DNA of 14,393 bases from JALYXS01 sp051003795 (GCA_051003795.1 JBPCKZ010000252.1:1-14393), one strand, 5' to 3'. Counted from the first letter of the stretch, positions 7,406 through 14,393 are shown. Numbers and translations are program-made. The notes: generated from the letters alone by a model not told the origin.

Positions 7406-9684
7406 GAATCCTCCCGCTCATGTTTTGCGCGATGGCTGCTTACGCGCAGTCCGATGTGGAGGCCGGGCGCAGGCAATTCAACATCCGGTGCGCGGGCTGT
7501 CATGGGGAAGACGGGTTGGGCGGAGAACGCGCGCCGGGGATCGGGAAAGGTTCCCGCAAGCGGCTGCAAACGGACGAAGCCGTTCGCGGAATCGTCTCGC
7601 ACGGCATTCCGGATTCCGGCATGCCCGCCTTCGACATTCCCGATACGGAACTCGCCGCGCTCACCGCGTTCGTGCGGTCGCGAGTTACGCCGTTGAGCCT
7701 TACGGCATGGAACGGCGACGCCGGCGCGGGCGAGCGGTACTTCTTCGGAAAAGGCGGCTGCTCGGAATGCCATATGGTCCAGGGGCACGGCGGCATCAAA
7801 GGCCCCGATCTGACGGAAGCCAGCCGTAATCTCACGGCGGCTGAAGTGGAGACATCGCTGCGGCACCCGAACGATCGCCGAGTCGCGGGTTATCGCGTGG
7901 CTACGGTGGAGTTGAAATCCGGCGCGAAGGTGCGCGGCTTCATCCGCAATGAGAGCGGCTTCGATCTGCAACTGCTGGGTCTCGATCAAAAGCTCTACCT
8001 GCTCTCCGAAGGCCAATTCAGGATTGTCGCGCGCGAGACTGGCTCGCCGATGCCGCCCATGAGCGGTTCGCCCGTGGAATACGCGGATCTGATCGCGTTC
8101 CTGCGCGCGGCTCCCGAACGGAAAATTTCGCAGCCGCTGCCGGCCGCATTGCCCGGGGCCTTGGCGTGGAGCGCGATCGCGCATCCCGCCGCCGGAGAGT
8201 GGCCCACGTATCACGGGCAGTTGAGCGGGAACCGGTATAGCGAGCTGGCGCGGATCAATCTCGCTAATGTCGACGATCTTGCGCCAGCGTGGTCCTTTCC
8301 GGCCGGCACGGGACAGGCGATGGAGACCACGCCGGTGGTTGCCGGAGGCGTCATGTACGCGACCGCCGTCAACTCCGTCTTCGCGCTGGATGCGCGCGCT
8401 GGTCGAAAAATATGGGTTTACTCGCGCCCAAGATCGAAAGATTTGGTTGGCGACGCGGCCGGCGGAATCAATCGCGGAGTTGCCATGCTCGGCGACCGGG
8501 TTTTTCTGGTTACGGATAACGCGCACTTGATTGCCTTGCATCGCCTGACGGGCGGACTTCTCTGGGATGTCGAAATGGCGGACTCGCGCCAACATTATGG
8601 CGCCACGTCCGCGCCGCTGATCGCGGGCGGCTTGGTGATCTCCGGAGTATCCGGCGGCGATGAAGGGATTCGCGGAAAGCTCTTCGCATTTCGCGCGGAC
8701 ACCGGCGAGCGAGTTTGGACATTCAATGCCATTCCCGACCGCGGCGATCCCGAGGCGGCTACATGGGCCGGCAAGGCTCTCGAGCATGGCTGTGGCTCGA
8801 CTTGGCTGACCGGCACTTATGACGTCGAGACCGATACCCTGTTCTGGCCCATCGGGAATCCGTGCCCCGATTTCAATGGCGATGAACGGCGCGGCGATAA
8901 CCTCTACACCGATTCGGTGGTTGCTCTCGATCCCCGCACCGGCAAACGCAAATGGCATTACCAGTTCACGCCGCACGATCTTCACGATTGGGACGCGACG
9001 GAAACGCCCATGCTGGTCGATGCCAATTATCAAGGTCGGAAGCGTCGACTTCTGCTGCAAGGGAATCGCAACGGGTTCTTCTATGTTTTGGATCGCGCGA
9101 CAGGAACGTTTTTGCACGCCACGCCGTTCGTGCGCAAGTTGAATTGGGCGAGCGGAATCGGCTCCGATGGCCGGCCTGTTCTTACGGAACAGCATGCGGA
9201 GACCTGCCCTTCCATGGATGGCGCAACCAACTGGATGTCCACGGCGTACCACCCGCGCACGGGGCTTTTTTATCTGGTCGCGTTGGAAAAATGCACGGTG
9301 TTCACCAAAAACGCGGAGTGGTGGAAACAGGGCGAGTCGTTCTACGGGGGCACCGCGCGGCCCGTGGATCGGGAATCGCCGCGCAAATTTGTGCGGGCGA
9401 TCGAGGTGGAGACCGGCAAGATCTCGTGGGAGCGGGAGCAGGCCGGTCCCGGTGAAAACTGGGGCGGACTTCTCGCGACAGCCGGCGGCCTGCTGTTTTC
9501 GGCCGACGAGAGCGGCGCGTTCGCGGCGCTGAATGCGGCAACCGGATCGCCTGTCTGGCACTTCCAGATGAACGCCGCATGGCATGCGTCGCCGATGACC
9601 TACGCGATTGACGGCCGGCAGTTCGTGGCGATCGCGGCCGGGTCCAACATTGTCGCGTTTGCTTTGTCCAAGGAGGAGAAGTAA
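7402..9684 (+). CDS. PQQ-dependent dehydrogenase with two N-terminal cytochrome c sites
   Basis: 760 residues from the ATG at 7402, which overlaps the previous stop as ATGA; an earlier in-frame start at 7213 would lose the signal peptide MRILPLMFCAMAAYAQ. Two haem-binding motifs follow: CAGCH (residues 30-34) with a likely Met ligand in SGMPAF, and CSECH (120-124) in a domain ending MPPMSG. From about 265 an eight-bladed quinoprotein propeller begins (WPTYHGQLSGNRYS). Cofactor-metal residues by analogy with methanol dehydrogenase are E421 (GGDEGIRG), N486 (IGNPCPDFNGD) and D529 (PHDLHDWD), with a second Asp, D531, at the +2 place linked to lanthanide use. The usual adjacent cysteines before NRG are replaced by A352-A353. 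Expected role: periplasmic oxidation of an alcohol or sugar, with electrons passed from PQQ to the fused haems and on to the respiratory chain. No PQQ biosynthesis gene is in view; substrate unknown. Confidence 0.9.
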   Translation: MRILPLMFCAMAAYAQSDVEAGRRQFNIRCAGCHGEDGLGGERAPGIGKGSRKRLQTDEAVRGIVSHGIPDSGMPAFDIPDTELAALTAFVRSRVTPLSLTAWNGDAGAGERYFFGKGGCSECHMVQGHGGIKGPDLTEASRNLTAAEVETSLRHPNDRRVAGYRVATVELKSGAKVRGFIRNESGFDLQLLGLDQKLYLLSEGQFRIVARETGSPMPPMSGSPVEYADLIAFLRAAPERKISQPLPAALPGALAWSAIAHPAAGEWPTYHGQLSGNRYSELARINLANVDDLAPAWSFPAGTGQAMETTPVVAGGVMYATAVNSVFALDARAGRKIWVYSRPRSKDLVGDAAGGINRGVAMLGDRVFLVTDNAHLIALHRLTGGLLWDVEMADSRQHYGATSAPLIAGGLVISGVSGGDEGIRGKLFAFRADTGERVWTFNAIPDRGDPEAATWAGKALEHGCGSTWLTGTYDVETDTLFWPIGNPCPDFNGDERRGDNLYTDSVVALDPRTGKRKWHYQFTPHDLHDWDATETPMLVDANYQGRKRRLLLQGNRNGFFYVLDRATGTFLHATPFVRKLNWASGIGSDGRPVLTEQHAETCPSMDGATNWMSTAYHPRTGLFYLVALEKCTVFTKNAEWWKQGESFYGGTARPVDRESPRKFVRAIEVETGKISWEREQAGPGENWGGLLATAGGLLFSADESGAFAALNAATGSPVWHFQMNAAWHASPMTYAIDGRQFVAIAAGSNIVAFALSKEEK
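9670..9678 (+). promoter_or_regulatory. Strong ribosome binding site of the M28 peptidase, inside the preceding gene
   Basis: AAGGAGGAG sits 5 nt before the ATG at 9684 and codes for the last lysine/glutamate codons of the PQQ dehydrogenase (SKEEK). It is the strongest Shine-Dalgarno match in the window and suggests that the peptidase can be translated well in its own right, not only by coupling. Confidence 0.8.
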
Positions 9685-11597
9685 TGCGCCATAGAGCGCT
9701 TTTCGTACTGTTCGCGCTGCAATTCGCTTGGGGAAGCGACGTATCGCCGGCGCTTCCGGCTCTCCTCGATCTACTGCATGGCGAATGGAAAGCCGAACCC
9801 GCCATGGAATACATGCGGCGGGTTCATGCGACCGACCGCTTCTTCACGTTTCCGAAATTCGCGGAAACGGCGGCGTATCTCGAATCCACCATGCGGCAAA
9901 TCGGACTCAAACAGGTCGAGATTGTGAACGCCCCGGCGGATGGCAAAACACAGGTTGGCTATTGGACGGAGCCTCTGGCCTGGGATGTCAAGAGCGCAAC
10001 GCTGGAGCTGCTGGATGAATCCGTTCCCGCAAATCGGCGGCTGTTGGCCGACTATTCAAAGGTTCCGGCATCGCTGGTCATGTGGAGCGGCCCGACTCCC
10101 AAGGAAGGAGTCACTGCGGAGATCGTGGCCGTCACGACAGCGGATATCGGCAAGGCGGATCTCCGGGGAAAACTCGCGCTCACCGACGTGAACCCCGCGA
10201 ATATCAAGTGGCTTCTGGTGAAAGCGGGCGCACTCGGCGCAATCGACACGTTCACGGAAAATCCGTCGCTGCTCGATGGGCGGCAGTGGATCAACGCGTG
10301 GGGCGACGACGGCTGGGCTTATACCGGGCGCAGCACTCCACTGATTGGCTTCTCGATTACTCCGAAGCAGGCGCGGTTGGTTCGCGAGCTGCTAAAGCGT
10401 GGTCCCGTTCGGGCTCATGCGACCGTCGATACGCGATATTATTCCGGCGCTTATCCATATGTAACCGGCGTGATCCCCGGAACTTCGCAAGAGGAAGTGC
10501 TGACACTCGGCCACACATCGGAGCAGGGGGCGGAGGACAATGCAACGGGTGTCGCCGCGACGCTCGAAGCAATGGCGACTTTGCAGAGGCTGATCGCTTC
10601 GGGCAGGCTGCCGCGGCCCAAGCGCGGCATCCGTATTCTGTCGATGGGCGAAATGTATGGGTCCATGCACTATGTGGAGCACAATCGCGATCGCGTCCGC
10701 CGCACGGTTGCGGCCATGTGTGTCGACACGCCCGCGGCTTCCTACGACCTCCCGGGCACCGAATACACGTTCTACATGAACCCGCACGTGGCGAAAGATT
10801 TCACCGACGCTTTCATCCTGAAGGTAGCGGCGAGTCACCTGAAGAGCGTAAACAGGCCATGGCACGAGAAAGAGTTCACCACCGGAACCGACACGTACCT
10901 GGCGGAGCCGATGGTCGGCATACCGACAGTGTGGGGTTACAGCGGCAGCGGCGTCGAGACCCATCACAATAGCGAGGACACGCCCGACCGCGTGGATGCG
11001 CGATCCCTGCGCGATATTTCGATCGTCGACGCGGCGTTCCTCTATTTCATCGCGAACGCCGGTGAACGGGAGGCGCTTTGGCTCGCTCAACTGAGCGAAA
11101 GCCGCGGTCGTGACCAAGTGGGAAAACGGGCCACCGCGGAAGAGATTGACTATTCGGTGGATCGCGAGTCACAGGCGATACGGAGCGTGCTGCGGCTGGT
11201 TCCCGAAGGGCGGAGAGACGCCGTCACGCAAATCTTGAACGCGGCCGTGGCGCAACTGCAATCATTCGGGGAACAACAACGCGCTCGCCTCCCGCGGGTT
11301 GCCGCGCGCGGCGTTCAGCATATCGTTCCGCCCAATGCCGAAGCGGCCCGAATCGTCGTCCGGCGAAAGCGGTTCGGCACTCTGCCGCTTGACGATCTTC
11401 CTCACGAGCAGTGGGAAGGCTACCCGTCGGGCGCCTGGGCCGCCGTTCCCACCATTGCTCTCTATTGGTGCGACGGCCATCGAAATCTGGCCGAGGTGAT
11501 CCGGTTGACGCAACTCGAACTTGGGGCCTCCAAGTTCGACTTCGTCGGCTACTTCCGTTTTTTGGAGCGTCACGGCTATGTCGAATTTGCCAAGTAG
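9684..11597 (+). CDS. Exported M28-family (DUF4910-like) metallopeptidase with PA-like segment and C-terminal winged-helix-like domain
   Basis: 637 residues; the ATG shares a base with the previous TAA (TAATG) and has a strong ribosome binding site. MRHRALFVLFALQFAWG is a probable signal peptide. Residues about 130-200 resemble a PA insert (ADLRGKLALTDVNPA, AGALGAIDTFTENP). The zinc-site pattern of M28 aminopeptidases is present: H277 and D285 (GHTSEQGAEDNATG), E323 (MGEMYGSMHY), D348 (CVDTPA) and H427 or H428 (ETHHNSEDT). The single E before MYGS, in place of the usual EE pair, matches the DUF4910-like branch and leaves the identity of the catalytic base open. The last 65 residues (ALYWCDGHRNLAEV, YFRFLERHGYVEF) look like a small winged-helix domain, as in that branch. 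Likely role: trimming peptides or glycopeptides in the periplasm. Substrate unknown. Confidence 0.8.
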   Translation: MRHRALFVLFALQFAWGSDVSPALPALLDLLHGEWKAEPAMEYMRRVHATDRFFTFPKFAETAAYLESTMRQIGLKQVEIVNAPADGKTQVGYWTEPLAWDVKSATLELLDESVPANRRLLADYSKVPASLVMWSGPTPKEGVTAEIVAVTTADIGKADLRGKLALTDVNPANIKWLLVKAGALGAIDTFTENPSLLDGRQWINAWGDDGWAYTGRSTPLIGFSITPKQARLVRELLKRGPVRAHATVDTRYYSGAYPYVTGVIPGTSQEEVLTLGHTSEQGAEDNATGVAATLEAMATLQRLIASGRLPRPKRGIRILSMGEMYGSMHYVEHNRDRVRRTVAAMCVDTPAASYDLPGTEYTFYMNPHVAKDFTDAFILKVAASHLKSVNRPWHEKEFTTGTDTYLAEPMVGIPTVWGYSGSGVETHHNSEDTPDRVDARSLRDISIVDAAFLYFIANAGEREALWLAQLSESRGRDQVGKRATAEEIDYSVDRESQAIRSVLRLVPEGRRDAVTQILNAAVAQLQSFGEQQRARLPRVAARGVQHIVPPNAEAARIVVRRKRFGTLPLDDLPHEQWEGYPSGAWAAVPTIALYWCDGHRNLAEVIRLTQLELGASKFDFVGYFRFLERHGYVEFAK

Positions 11598-13401
11598 CTT
11601 TTGGCGGGGCCCGGTGTTGGCGCTCGCGCTCGCTAATTGCTGTCTTGCTCTCGACCTTCGCGCGCTGCCGGAATTCTTCCGTCCCGATCCGTTTGGCGGA
11701 GTTGTCGCCATCGATCGAAACGGAGCGCAACCAGTCGGAGCGCAACCAGTCGGAGCGCAACCAGTGCAGTCCATTCATCTCAGGGCCGCTCGTGCCGGCT
11801 ATGTTTCGTTTCATCTCGTGGCGGGCGTGGCGCCGGGACAGCAGTATCGATTGTCGGTCGATTTTCCTCTTCCCGTCGACGTGTATCGCGAGTGGTTCCA
11901 TTTCAATAAACCCGATGGAATGTATTACCCGGATGCGTTGATTCCCGCGCGCTTGCCATATCGGTCGCGGATGCCGGAGCCGGATAATCGCGTACCTGGG
12001 CAAACGGCGCAATCGTTCTGGGTCGATATCTGGATTCCCGCCGGAGCGGAGCCGCGTACCTATCGAGGCGTGGCACGGGTCGCCAGCGGGTCCGGGCAAA
12101 GCGCTTTGCCGGTGGCAATCGACGTGTTGAACGCGGTGATCCCGGATGCCGACGCCGTCACTCTCGACAGCAACTCTTATGGCACATCGTGGATGCTGAA
12201 CCAATATCCCGAGACGCTGGCGCGTTTGCGTTCAGGCAAGGGCGGAGAGGACGAACTGTTCCGGCTGATTCACGAGTATCACCGGATTTTTTACGATCAC
12301 CGGGGCACTTTCCATCAGTTGGGTTACGGGCACGCGGGGAAGGTCGCGCCGGAGTTTGCGCCGGAGCTCGGTGGATCGGGCAAGACCATGCACATCGCGA
12401 GTTGGGACTGGTTCGATCGCCATTACGGCCCTCTTCTGGACGGATCGGCGTTCCAGAATTCGCGGCGGGGCGCCCGTCCGATCCCTTACATGTACTTGCC
12501 CGTGAATCCCGAATGGCCGGCTTCTTTTCTTTGGTGGGGAGAACCAGGTTACGAGGCGGAATTTACCCGTATCCTGGCCGAAATGGAGCGCCACTTCCGC
12601 GAAAAGAACTGGACCTCGACCACCTTCGAAGTTTTCTTCAATCAGAAGAAGCGCTATAAAGGCTTCCCGTGGGATGGCGATGAAATCCGGTTTGCGCGCG
12701 ACAACAATTATTTAATCGAATATCACCGGATGTTGCGGGCCGCGATTCCCGCCGGGTCTCCGGTGCATTTCGCGATGCGCGCGGACACGAGCTGGAGCAT
12801 GGAACGGCAGTTCGAGCTTCTAAAGGGGGTCGTCACATTTTGGGTGGCCGGCGAAGGCATGTTGAGTTGGTACCCCGATGCCATGGGGAAGCTCAAGCGT
12901 CGCGGCGATACCATTTGGACTTACGGTGGAACTCCCGCCGTGCAAAGCGCGAGCGCGGCCATCACGCTCAACCCGCTACGCTCGTGGGTCGCCGGCGTCG
13001 ATGGCTTTGTTCGCTGGCAGACGGTCGATCCCGGTCCGGATCCCTGGTTTGCGCTGGAAGGCGGCGGCGAGACGCTGGTATATCCGGGCGAGCGCTTTGG
13101 AGTCGCGGGGCCGCTTGCCTGCATTCGGCTCAAACTGCAGCGGGATTGCCTTCAGGACCTCGCGTTGCTAAACGGTAAATTGAAGAATTCCGCTCGCGAG
13201 GAAATTCAGGCCGAGGTAGTTCAACGATTCAATGGTACGCAACTCGGCGAGTGGCACAACACGCGTCCCGCTCTGGCGGATAAACCCGTTCTCGAATGGA
13301 ACAACGCCGATATCGAAGACGCGCTGAAGCCATATGAAGCGAAGTTTGCCGTCGTCGAGCCGGGCGCGTGGCAGCGCGTGCGGGAATTTGCTCTACGATG
13401 A
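11578..13401 (+). CDS. Exported DUF4091/GH123-like glycoside hydrolase
   Basis: 607 residues from ATG 11578, which overlaps the end of the peptidase gene by 20 nt; a weak GGAG lies about 10 nt upstream. This start gives a signal peptide (WRGPVLALALANCCLALD), whereas the longer frame from 11521 does not. An N-terminal beta-sandwich (about 30-190; SFWVDIWIPAGAEPRTYRG) is followed by a barrel with the DUF4091 marks: DSNSYGTSW at its start, IWTYGG (W447), and the RSWVAGVDGFVRW segment leading to DPW. GH123 enzymes are beta-N-acetylgalactosaminidases using an Asp-Glu pair in substrate-assisted catalysis; here the best pair is D368-E369 in FPWDGDE, by analogy only. A periplasmic glycosidase, possibly on an N-acetylhexosamine, is inferred. 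A three-copy GAQPV repeat lies near residues 49-63. DUF4091 membership is likely; true GH123 activity is unproven. Confidence 0.7.
   Translation: MSNLPSSFWRGPVLALALANCCLALDLRALPEFFRPDPFGGVVAIDRNGAQPVGAQPVGAQPVQSIHLRAARAGYVSFHLVAGVAPGQQYRLSVDFPLPVDVYREWFHFNKPDGMYYPDALIPARLPYRSRMPEPDNRVPGQTAQSFWVDIWIPAGAEPRTYRGVARVASGSGQSALPVAIDVLNAVIPDADAVTLDSNSYGTSWMLNQYPETLARLRSGKGGEDELFRLIHEYHRIFYDHRGTFHQLGYGHAGKVAPEFAPELGGSGKTMHIASWDWFDRHYGPLLDGSAFQNSRRGARPIPYMYLPVNPEWPASFLWWGEPGYEAEFTRILAEMERHFREKNWTSTTFEVFFNQKKRYKGFPWDGDEIRFARDNNYLIEYHRMLRAAIPAGSPVHFAMRADTSWSMERQFELLKGVVTFWVAGEGMLSWYPDAMGKLKRRGDTIWTYGGTPAVQSASAAITLNPLRSWVAGVDGFVRWQTVDPGPDPWFALEGGGETLVYPGERFGVAGPLACIRLKLQRDCLQDLALLNGKLKNSAREEIQAEVVQRFNGTQLGEWHNTRPALADKPVLEWNNADIEDALKPYEAKFAVVEPGAWQRVREFALR
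11721..11765 (+). repeat. Three perfect 15-nt tandem copies, in frame, encoding GAQPV repeats
   Basis: CGGAGCGCAACCAGT is repeated three times without a mismatch (11721-11735, 11736-11750, 11751-11765) inside the DUF4091 gene. Because the unit is a multiple of three, gain or loss of copies would change the protein by five residues each time without breaking the frame. The copies lie between two predicted strands near the N-terminus, where a longer or shorter linker should be tolerated. Confidence 0.95.
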
Positions 13402-13961
13402 TCAAACCGCTTCCGCTCTTGCTACTCTTCGCGGCGACGGGCCGCGCGCAAACGGGGGCGCTCGACCGCCAACTCGACGAGATCGCGCGCGTGGCCACCG
13501 CGATGATCGATGGGGATATCTGCCAGCGCATCGTCACTCCGCGAGCGCTCGCTTATATGGAGAAGAAACATCCGCGCGATCCGTGGGCCGACTCCGACAA
13601 CTACGACGTGAACGATGCCGCATTCATCCAGGTGAAGAAAACTCTGATCCGGCTTTCGTCTCTTGCGGATTTTCCTCTCGACGTAAACCTCTGGTTGCCC
13701 GTGCCGGGCGAGCCTTCGCGCGTTCAGATCGCGATCCGCAATCGCCACGAGCTAAGCCAGTTCTGGGAATGGGGCAAGCTTTCCCAGGAAATGTTCCCGG
13801 AGATGCGTACGGTACTCGACACGGGCAAGCGCGTCATGGTGAAGCGGAAACCCGGGATGATCTCCGTGCTTTCGCCCGTGCGCAACAGCCTGGGCGAAAT
13901 CGCCGGCTTGGCGGAAGTGGCGACCCGCGTTGTTCCGGATCCTCGAGAAAACGTGAAGTGA
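13398..13961 (+). CDS. Small exported protein with Cache-like C-terminal segment
   Basis: 187 residues; ATG 13398 overlaps the previous stop as ATGA, and this start gives a clean signal peptide (MIKPLPLLLLFAATGRAQ) that longer starts lack. After a helical region (ALDRQLDEIARVATAMI) comes an alpha/beta domain ending in MISVLSPVRNSLGEIAGLAEVATR. That segment resembles the last strands of Cache/PAS-type extracellular sensor domains, where a hydrophobic strand is followed by D/N-S-x-G and a second strand. No transmembrane helix, HAMP or kinase domain follows, so if the resemblance is right this is a free periplasmic sensor-fold protein, perhaps a ligand-binding partner. It is the last gene of the run and ends inside a palindrome. 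No family is recognised with certainty. Confidence 0.65.
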   Translation: MIKPLPLLLLFAATGRAQTGALDRQLDEIARVATAMIDGDICQRIVTPRALAYMEKKHPRDPWADSDNYDVNDAAFIQVKKTLIRLSSLADFPLDVNLWLPVPGEPSRVQIAIRNRHELSQFWEWGKLSQEMFPEMRTVLDTGKRVMVKRKPGMISVLSPVRNSLGEIAGLAEVATRVVPDPRENVK

Positions 13962-13992
13962 TGGAAGGCGCGAAGAACAGCCCGCCATCACT
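13957..13992. terminator. Palindrome between convergent genes, possible bidirectional terminator
   Basis: AGTGATGG (13957-13964) pairs perfectly with CCATCACT (13985-13992); an inner GGC/GCC stem (13967-13969 with 13980-13982) extends it across a 2x2 internal loop, leaving a 10-nt loop. The left arm contains the TGA of the + strand gene (13959-13961) and the right arm, read on the minus strand, contains the TGA proposed for rmuC (13988-13990). It lies exactly where two converging transcripts should end. There is no T-run on either side, so intrinsic termination is not proven. Confidence 0.5.
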
Positions 13993-14393
13993 GCGGCGTT
14001 TCGGAAATCGCGGAATCCGCCATCCATTCCGCGCCAGCCCAATCAGACGGCTATCGAGAGAACTCTTGCCCTTTCCATACGACGCCACGGCCTTGCCCAG
14101 GCTCCTTCCCATCTCGTCATAGTGCCCGGCGAAAATGCGGATGCGTTCGTAAAGCGTTGCACCCAGATCGCGGATTTCCTGGGCATTTTCGGCTATTTGT
14201 TCTTGACGCCACCCGAATGCGACGGCGCGCAGCAAGGCGATCAGCGTGGTCGGCGTCGCCAGAATGACGTTCTTCCCGACGCCATGCTCGATCAGTTCGG
14301 GATCGGCTTGCAGCGCGGCGCTGAAGAAAATCTCGCCCGGTAGAAATGCCACGGCAAACTCCGGGCAAGCCGAAAACTGCGCCCAATAGGATT
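13988..14393 (-). CDS. rmuC: RmuC family DNA recombination protein, C-terminal part (5' end outside window; apparent frame break near 3' end)
   Basis: The gene enters from the right edge; the first complete codon is at 14391. The visible protein starts SYWAQFSACPEFAVAFLPGE and contains the RmuC hallmarks KNVILATPTTLIALLRAVAFGWRQE, a NAQEIRDLGATLYERI helix and GRSLGKAVASYGK. RmuC proteins have a nuclease-like core and coiled coils and limit certain genome rearrangements; the visible part is the conserved C-terminal core. After SSLDSRLIGLAR (about 14029) the frame changes to an odd basic tail running to 13834, overlapping the convergent gene by 128 nt. A -1 shift at about 14024-14029 instead gives WMADSAISETPQ and stops at 13988-13990, inside the palindrome and clear of the neighbour. 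I take that as the true end, with a 1-nt deletion in the sequence. It is not part of the + strand operon. Confidence 0.85.

Noticed and set aside
7294..9585. 763-codon open frame on the minus strand
   Set aside because: It lies wholly opposite the PQQ dehydrogenase, whose haem and metal motifs prove the + frame; its translation is rich in Arg, Ala and Gly without any recognisable domain, as expected from antisense of GC-rich codons.
11224..12204. 326-codon open frame on the minus strand crossing the peptidase/DUF4091 junction
   Set aside because: Arg-rich, lacks domains, and spans two well-supported + strand genes; the repeat in it is only the complement of the 15-nt tandem copies.
13834..13987. 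Extension of the RmuC frame past the palindrome
   Set aside because: The tail has no RmuC similarity and overlaps the convergent gene by 128 nt; a 1-nt loss near 14026 explains it better.
13334..14122. 262-codon open frame on the + strand over the last operon gene and into rmuC
   Set aside because: Low-complexity Arg/Ser/Pro composition, and it conflicts with the signal-peptide protein at 13398 and with RmuC motifs on the other strand.

Overview
The window is GC-rich bacterial DNA, almost fully coding, with eight genes in a row on the + strand and one convergent gene entering from the right edge. The gene content points to an Acidobacteriota of the Solibacter type: a large Oar-like TonB-dependent receptor with an N-terminal carboxypeptidase-regulatory-like domain, a PQQ dehydrogenase with fused cytochrome c domains, many exported hydrolases, and a SelA-like PLP enzyme. 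This placement is an inference from family content; no rRNA or other phylogenetic marker is present.

Layout. 1-594: C-terminal part of a SelA-like PLP enzyme. 619-4133: TonB-dependent outer-membrane receptor, whose ribosome binding site and signal peptide are one reading frame away from the mature protein, so there is a 1-nt frame break near 691-696. 4144-6711: exported GH42-like glycoside hydrolase with a GATase-like trimerisation domain. 6713-7405: exported CBM9-like protein. 7402-9684: exported PQQ dehydrogenase carrying two N-terminal haem-binding sites. 9684-11597: exported M28-type metallopeptidase with a PA-like segment and a C-terminal winged-helix-like domain. 11578-13401: exported DUF4091/GH123-like glycoside hydrolase containing a 15-nt in-frame triplicate repeat. 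13398-13961: small exported protein with a Cache-like C-terminal half. 13957-13992: palindrome holding the converging stop codons. 13988-14393 (minus): 3' part of rmuC, which also seems to carry a 1-nt frame break near its end.

The + strand genes are packed like an operon: gaps are 24, 10 and 1 nt, and the last four junctions overlap (ATGA, TAATG, 20 nt, ATGA). Six consecutive products after the receptor carry export signals, so the locus looks like a surface/periplasmic nutrient-processing unit. The receptor would import or sense a ligand at the outer membrane; two unusual glycosidases, a carbohydrate-binding protein and a peptidase would process a glycan or glycopeptide in the periplasm; and the PQQ-cytochrome protein would oxidise a released alcohol or sugar and pass electrons to the respiratory chain. 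The SelA-like enzyme would act in the cytoplasm on an amino acid or amino sugar acid. This joint role is inference from co-location and export signals; no substrate can be read from the sequence. No tRNA, rRNA, CRISPR array, insertion sequence or phage gene was seen, and no stretch over 300 nt lacks a gene.
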